Position numbers and translations under genes: made by a program
Notes under the pieces: generated by a model
Told to the model about the DNA's origin: nothing
Database searches by the model: none
What the model saw: only the letters and a program-made list of their open reading frames with translations
Source of the DNA: DATJGR01 sp963735085
Lineage (GTDB): Bacteria > Pseudomonadota > Gammaproteobacteria > Pseudomonadales > Azotimanducaceae
DNA length: 64,000 nt
Direction: 5' to 3'
NCBI GenBank assembly: GCA_963735085.1
Contig: CAVTJP010000005.1
Coordinates: 434,001-498,000, forward strand
Part shown: positions 60,333-64,000 of the stretch, piece by piece
Layout: every line of letters begins with the position of its first letter
Position numbering within the stretch: position 1 is the stretch's first letter

Positions 60333-63047
60333 TCAGCTCGGCAGCAGTTGACGCAGCACCATCTGCAGAATGCCGCGGTGCTGAAAATATTCGACTTCGG
60401 CCGGCGCATCGATCCTCACTATTGCGTCGAACGTCGTTTGCGATTCGTCTTGCCGTGTCACCGACACCTTGACGTGTTGCCCCGGTTCGATGCCGGCCGC
60501 GATGCCGGTGATGCTGAATGTCTCAAAGCCGTCCAGGTCCAACGACTCGGCTGAGTCGCCTTCTTTGAACTGCAACGGCAGCACACCCATGCAGACGAGG
60601 TTGCTGCGGTGGATACGCTCGTAGCTCTCTGCAATGATCGCTTTGACCCCCAGCAACGCAACGCCCTTGGCCGCCCAGTCGCGCGAACTGCCCGATCCGT
60701 ACTCACGTCCCGCGATGACAACCAGCGGTGTGCCGTCGTGCGAATAGCGCATCGCGGCGTCGTAGATCGTCATCTTGTCGTCGCTGGGAACGTGCACCGT
60801 CCACGGGCCCTCGACACCCGGCACCATCGCATTGCGCAATCGTATGTTGCCGAAGGTGCCTCGCATCATCACTTCGTGATTGCCGCGCCGCGAACCGAAA
60901 CTGTTGAACTCGGCGACGGGCACGCCAAGTTCGAGCAGATACTGTGCTGCCGGCGAATCCTTGCCAATCGCACCAGCTGGCGAGATGTGATCGGTGGTAA
61001 TCGAGTCACCCAACACCGCTAAGGCGCGCGCACCTTCGACGTCGGCCAGCGGCGCCGGCGCGGCGGCAAAATCGATGAAAAACGGCGGTTCGCGCACGTA
61101 GGTCGAGTCTTCGGTCCAATCGAACAACGTGCCCGTGGGCGCCGGCATGCTTTTCCAGTTGTCATCACCGTTGAATATACGGCCGTACTCCAGATCGAAT
61201 TGATCCGATGCCACCGACGAGGCGACCAGCTTTTCGATCTCCGGCGCGCTCGGCCAGAGGTCCTTCAGATAGACCGGTTCGCCGTGCGTATCCGTGCCAA
61301 GCGGATCGGTCGTCAGGTCGCATAGCACAGTACCGATCAGCGCGTACGCGACCACGAGCGGCGGTGACGCGAGATAACTCGCTTTCACCTGGCTATGGAT
61401 GCGACCCTCGTAGTTGCGGTTGCCCGACAGCACCGCCGCCACGGCCAGATCTTTGTCGGCGACGGCCTTGGCGATCTCTTCGGGCAAAGGGCCTGAGTTG
61501 CCGATGCAGGTTGTGCACCCATAACCGACCAGGTTGAAACCCAGTTTCTCCAGATACGGCGTCAACCCGGCCTTGTCCAGATATTGCGTGACGACACGCG
61601 AACCCGGCGCCAGCGAGGTCTTCACCCAGGGACGACATTGCAGGCCGGCTTCGACCGCTTTGCGGGCCAGCAGGCCCGCGGCCATCATCACCGACGGGTT
61701 CGACGTATTGGTACAACTGGTGATCGCCGCGATGACGACCGATCCGTGGGTTACCGCTGCTGCTGCGCCCGGTTGATGTAACCGTTCCGGTGGCGCCTCG
61801 AGAAATTCGTTTGCTTGCGAACATCCTTCGGCGATGAGTCTGGCTATTTCCTTCGCGCTGACATCGGCTTCCATGCCATCAACGACCGACTTGAACGAAT
61901 GGGTGACGCCACTCAGCGCCACGCGATCCTGTGGCCGCTTCGGACCGGCGACACTCGGTTCCACTTCGCCGAGGTCGAGATCGAGCACCTCGCTGAAGTT
62001 TGGTTCGACATCGTCGTCTGTCCTGAACAGGCCTTGCGCACGCGTGTAGCGCTCAACCATCTCGACTGAGGCGCCGCGCCCGGTCAGTTGCAAGTACTTC
62101 AATGTATTTGCGTCCACGGGGAACAGCGTCGCGGTGGCGCCGAATTCGGGTGACATATTCGACAGGGTCGCCCGATCGGCAATCCCCAGGCCACTCAGAC
62201 CGGGGCCGAAGAACTCGACGAACTTACCCACCACGCCGTGCGCCCTGAGTATCTGTGCCAACGTCAGCACGAGATCGGTGGCAGTCGTGCCGGGCGGTAA
62301 CGTTCCGCGTGTCCGCACGCCGAGCACAATCGGCTTCGGCAGGAACATCGGCTGGCCCAGCATCGCCGCTTCGGCTTCGATGCCGCCGACACCCCAGCCG
62401 AGCACGCCAAGGCCGTTGATCATCGGGGTATGCGAATCGGTACCGACGAGCGTGTCGGGAAAAACCCAACCGTTGCGCGCGACGACAACGCGACCGAGGT
62501 GTTCGAGGTTGACCTGATGGCAAATGCCCATGCCGGGCGGCACGACGCGAAAACCCTCGAAGGCCTGTTGCGCCCAGTTCAGCAGCGCATAGCGCTCGCC
62601 GTTGCGGCGATATTCCCACTCGAGATTCGCAGCGTAGGCGTCAGGGCTGCCAAAGCGATCGACTTGTACCGAGTGATCGATGATCAGGTCGACCGACACG
62701 AATGGATTGACCCGCTTCGGATCGCCGTCGGCCCGAGCTACGGCGCTACGCATTGCCGCGAGATCAACGACGGCCGGCACGCCGGTGAAGTCCTGCATCA
62801 GCACCCGTGCCGGCATGAACGCGAGCGACGCGTCGGCACCATCCGGCCAATTCGCCAGTGATTCGACGTCGGCTTGCGATACGTCACGTCCGTCGACGCG
62901 GCGCGCGATGTTTTCCAGCAGGATCTTGACGGTATGCGGCAGGCGTACCATATCTGCACCCGTCTTCGCCGCCAGTTTCGCCAGGCTGATGTACGTAGAC
63001 GTGCCCGATGCCATCTCGAGCTTCGCGGTGATGCCGAGTGGATCCAC
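60333..63047 (-). CDS. acnA: Aconitate hydratase A
   Basis: AcnA converts citrate to isocitrate in the citric acid cycle, through a [4Fe-4S] cluster. The 904-residue protein has cluster ligands in ITSCTNTSNPSVM and GYGCTTCIGNSGPL, the GICHQVNLEHL segment, DSHTPMINGLGVLGWGVGGIEAE and the C-terminal swivel domain GREYGSGSSRDWAAKG. The start at GTG 63047 gives MDPLGITAKLEMASGTSTYIS, matching the AcnA N-terminus in length; the open frame reaches 63164 (TTG) but adds 39 unsupported residues, and ATG 63014 is possible. It is divergent from cysJ, with 164 bases of shared upstream sequence. Confidence 0.94.
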   Translation of the reverse strand: MDPLGITAKLEMASGTSTYISLAKLAAKTGADMVRLPHTVKILLENIARRVDGRDVSQADVESLANWPDGADASLAFMPARVLMQDFTGVPAVVDLAAMRSAVARADGDPKRVNPFVSVDLIIDHSVQVDRFGSPDAYAANLEWEYRRNGERYALLNWAQQAFEGFRVVPPGMGICHQVNLEHLGRVVVARNGWVFPDTLVGTDSHTPMINGLGVLGWGVGGIEAEAAMLGQPMFLPKPIVLGVRTRGTLPPGTTATDLVLTLAQILRAHGVVGKFVEFFGPGLSGLGIADRATLSNMSPEFGATATLFPVDANTLKYLQLTGRGASVEMVERYTRAQGLFRTDDDVEPNFSEVLDLDLGEVEPSVAGPKRPQDRVALSGVTHSFKSVVDGMEADVSAKEIARLIAEGCSQANEFLEAPPERLHQPGAAAAVTHGSVVIAAITSCTNTSNPSVMMAAGLLARKAVEAGLQCRPWVKTSLAPGSRVVTQYLDKAGLTPYLEKLGFNLVGYGCTTCIGNSGPLPEEIAKAVADKDLAVAAVLSGNRNYEGRIHSQVKASYLASPPLVVAYALIGTVLCDLTTDPLGTDTHGEPVYLKDLWPSAPEIEKLVASSVASDQFDLEYGRIFNGDDNWKSMPAPTGTLFDWTEDSTYVREPPFFIDFAAAPAPLADVEGARALAVLGDSITTDHISPAGAIGKDSPAAQYLLELGVPVAEFNSFGSRRGNHEVMMRGTFGNIRLRNAMVPGVEGPWTVHVPSDDKMTIYDAAMRYSHDGTPLVVIAGREYGSGSSRDWAAKGVALLGVKAIIAESYERIHRSNLVCMGVLPLQFKEGDSAESLDLDGFETFSITGIAAGIEPGQHVKVSVTRQDESQTTFDAIVRIDAPAEVEYFQHRGILQMVLRQLLPS

Positions 63048-63211
63048 AGGAAATCGCTCAACAACAGGGATCAATACTTTGGTCAGCCAATCTGCCGGCA
63101 AGTTCCCGACAACGGCGCGGCCGGCATAAGCCAAGTGCACTTCGGTATTTATTGAAGCAGCCAAAACGCTGCTACGGTGCGCGATCTCTACTCACTCCGT
63201 TCTTGCGAGCC

Positions 63212-64000
63212 ATGCCAGCACGACCCGCCACCGACGCCGTATCCGCACAAATTCTCGACGCAAACCAGCAGGCCGCGCTCGAGCAACTCGTCAGCTCGCT
63301 CGACGCGGGGCAACTGACCTGGGTGGCCGAATATCTCAAAGATCTCGCGGCCAGCCAGCACAGCACGCCCGCTTCGAACCCCCCAATTGCAATCGTCCAC
63401 GCGTCCCAGACCGGAAACGGCACACGCGTTGCGCAGCGGTTGCACGCGGAACTCACCAAGCTCGGTATCAGCGCGGAACTCTGGGACGTACGCCGACTGA
63501 AAGTCGCGCGCCTGATGCAGATGAAGCGTGCCACCTTCGTCGTCAGCACCCATGGCGAGGGAGAACCACCGGACTCGGCGCAGATCTTCTATCGCGAGTT
63601 GATGAGCAAACGAGCGCCTCGCCTGGAGGGCTTTCAGTTCTCGGTACTCGCACTCGGCGACCGTGGCTACGAGCATTTCTGCAAGACGGGCCGCGATGTC
63701 GATGCGCGCTTGGGTGAACTCGGCGCGACACGCCTGCTGTCCCGTATCGATTGCGACCTGGACTACGAAGCGCCGGTGCAAAAGTGGATTACCGACATCG
63801 GTCACGCGTTCCGGCTGGAACCGCGCACCGCACCCACCGTCAGGCTGGCGACGCCAACACCTGTCGTCGCATCGCGCGTCACCTCGACACCGGCAACCGT
63901 GGTCGCCAACGAGAAGATTACGGGGCGGGCATCGTCAAAAGACGTTCGTCATATCGAACTTCAGTTCAACAACGCACGCTTCCAGTACCAGTCAGGCGAC
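63212..64000 (+). CDS. cysJ: Sulfite reductase [NADPH] flavoprotein alpha-component, 5' part
   Basis: The reading frame opens at ATG 63212 and runs off the window after 263 residues. The flavodoxin-like FMN domain is at about residues 60-200: the phosphate loop ASQTGNGTRVAQRL, STHGEGEPPDSAQ and ALGDRGYEHFCKTGRD are typical of CysJ. The beginning of the FAD/NADP domain (VRHIELQFNNARFQYQSGD) follows a Thr/Pro/Val-rich linker. CysJ carries electrons from NADPH to CysI for sulfite reduction in cysteine synthesis. It is 42 kb from the cysDNC genes, so the sulfate assimilation genes are not one operon. The gene is incomplete only because of the window edge. Confidence 0.93.
   Translation, partial: MPARPATDAVSAQILDANQQAALEQLVSSLDAGQLTWVAEYLKDLAASQHSTPASNPPIAIVHASQTGNGTRVAQRLHAELTKLGISAELWDVRRLKVARLMQMKRATFVVSTHGEGEPPDSAQIFYRELMSKRAPRLEGFQFSVLALGDRGYEHFCKTGRDVDARLGELGATRLLSRIDCDLDYEAPVQKWITDIGHAFRLEPRTAPTVRLATPTPVVASRVTSTPATVVANEKITGRASSKDVRHIELQFNNARFQYQSGD

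Noticed and set aside
63188..63805. A 205-residue minus-strand frame at the right edge.
   Set aside because: It is antisense to cysJ, which has clear flavodoxin motifs in the plus frame.
1..64000. CRISPR arrays, tRNA genes, integrases or IS elements.
   Set aside because: None was recognised by eye; the dispersed repeats found are hairpin elements without coding capacity.

Overview
The window is high-GC, gene-dense DNA from the chromosome of an unidentified proteobacterium, most probably a gammaproteobacterium. Two conserved blocks support this: rpoN-hpf-rapZ-npr, and mreBCD-maf-rng-yhdP-tldD with yjgA-pmbA beside it. The mix of acyl-CoA enzymes, hydrolases and MATE exporters resembles environmental, lipid-degrading members of that class, but nothing here fixes the genus. 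No rRNA, tRNA, CRISPR array, integrase or intact insertion sequence was recognised.

Layout. 1-2.1 kb: end of rpoN, then hpf, rapZ and an HPr-like gene, closed by a perfect hairpin. 2.1-14.5 kb: TldD/TldE protease genes, yjgA, yhdP, rng, maf and the mreBCD cell-shape genes. 14.6-17.8 kb: gatCAB amidotransferase. 17.9-20.7 kb: sulfate activation genes cysD and cysNC carrying three apparent single-base insertions. 20.8-25.6 kb: a thioredoxin-reductase-like ferredoxin reductase, an outer membrane barrel, a DUF2062 protein, a zinc-ribbon/thiolase pair and a phosphodiesterase. 25.8-27.3 kb: an arylsulfatase ruined by an internal deletion. 27.7-33.5 kb: a minus-strand operon for a CoA-linked lipophilic substrate (methyltransferase, enoyl-CoA hydratase, CrtC-like protein, acyl-CoA synthetase, SDR, DUF1499). 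33.7-38.6 kb: MATE exporter, acyltransferase, orphan histidine kinase, NADPH reductase. 38.8-48.3 kb: two amidases followed by a mevalonate cluster (mvaD, phosphomevalonate kinase, a fused HMG-CoA reductase/mevalonate kinase, idi, HMG-CoA synthase). 48.3-57.5 kb: accessory enzymes, a second MATE exporter and a selenoprotein. 57.6-64 kb: an FtsH-type protease, a ferritin-like protein, acnA and the start of cysJ.

The most notable points are these. (1) A GrdB-family selenoprotein at 55561-56505 has an in-frame UGA in a U-P-V-C motif, followed by a perfect hairpin with GU in its loop at the spacing expected of a bacterial SECIS. A standard gene call splits it in two. (2) A single polypeptide joins class II HMG-CoA reductase to mevalonate kinase inside an overlapping mevalonate operon. 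(3) Hairpin-rich repeats include two copies of one core with unrelated but perfectly self-complementary arms, and an exact 38-base repeat at two convergent gene junctions. (4) Decay or sequence-error signals are seen in cysD, cysNC and the arylsulfatase. (5) Two genes, mreC and the second MATE gene, seem to start at ATC and ATT.

Together the genes describe an organism that assimilates sulfate, probably makes isoprenoids through mevalonate, degrades hydrophobic CoA-linked substrates and probably synthesises selenocysteine. The selenocysteine machinery itself is not in the window.
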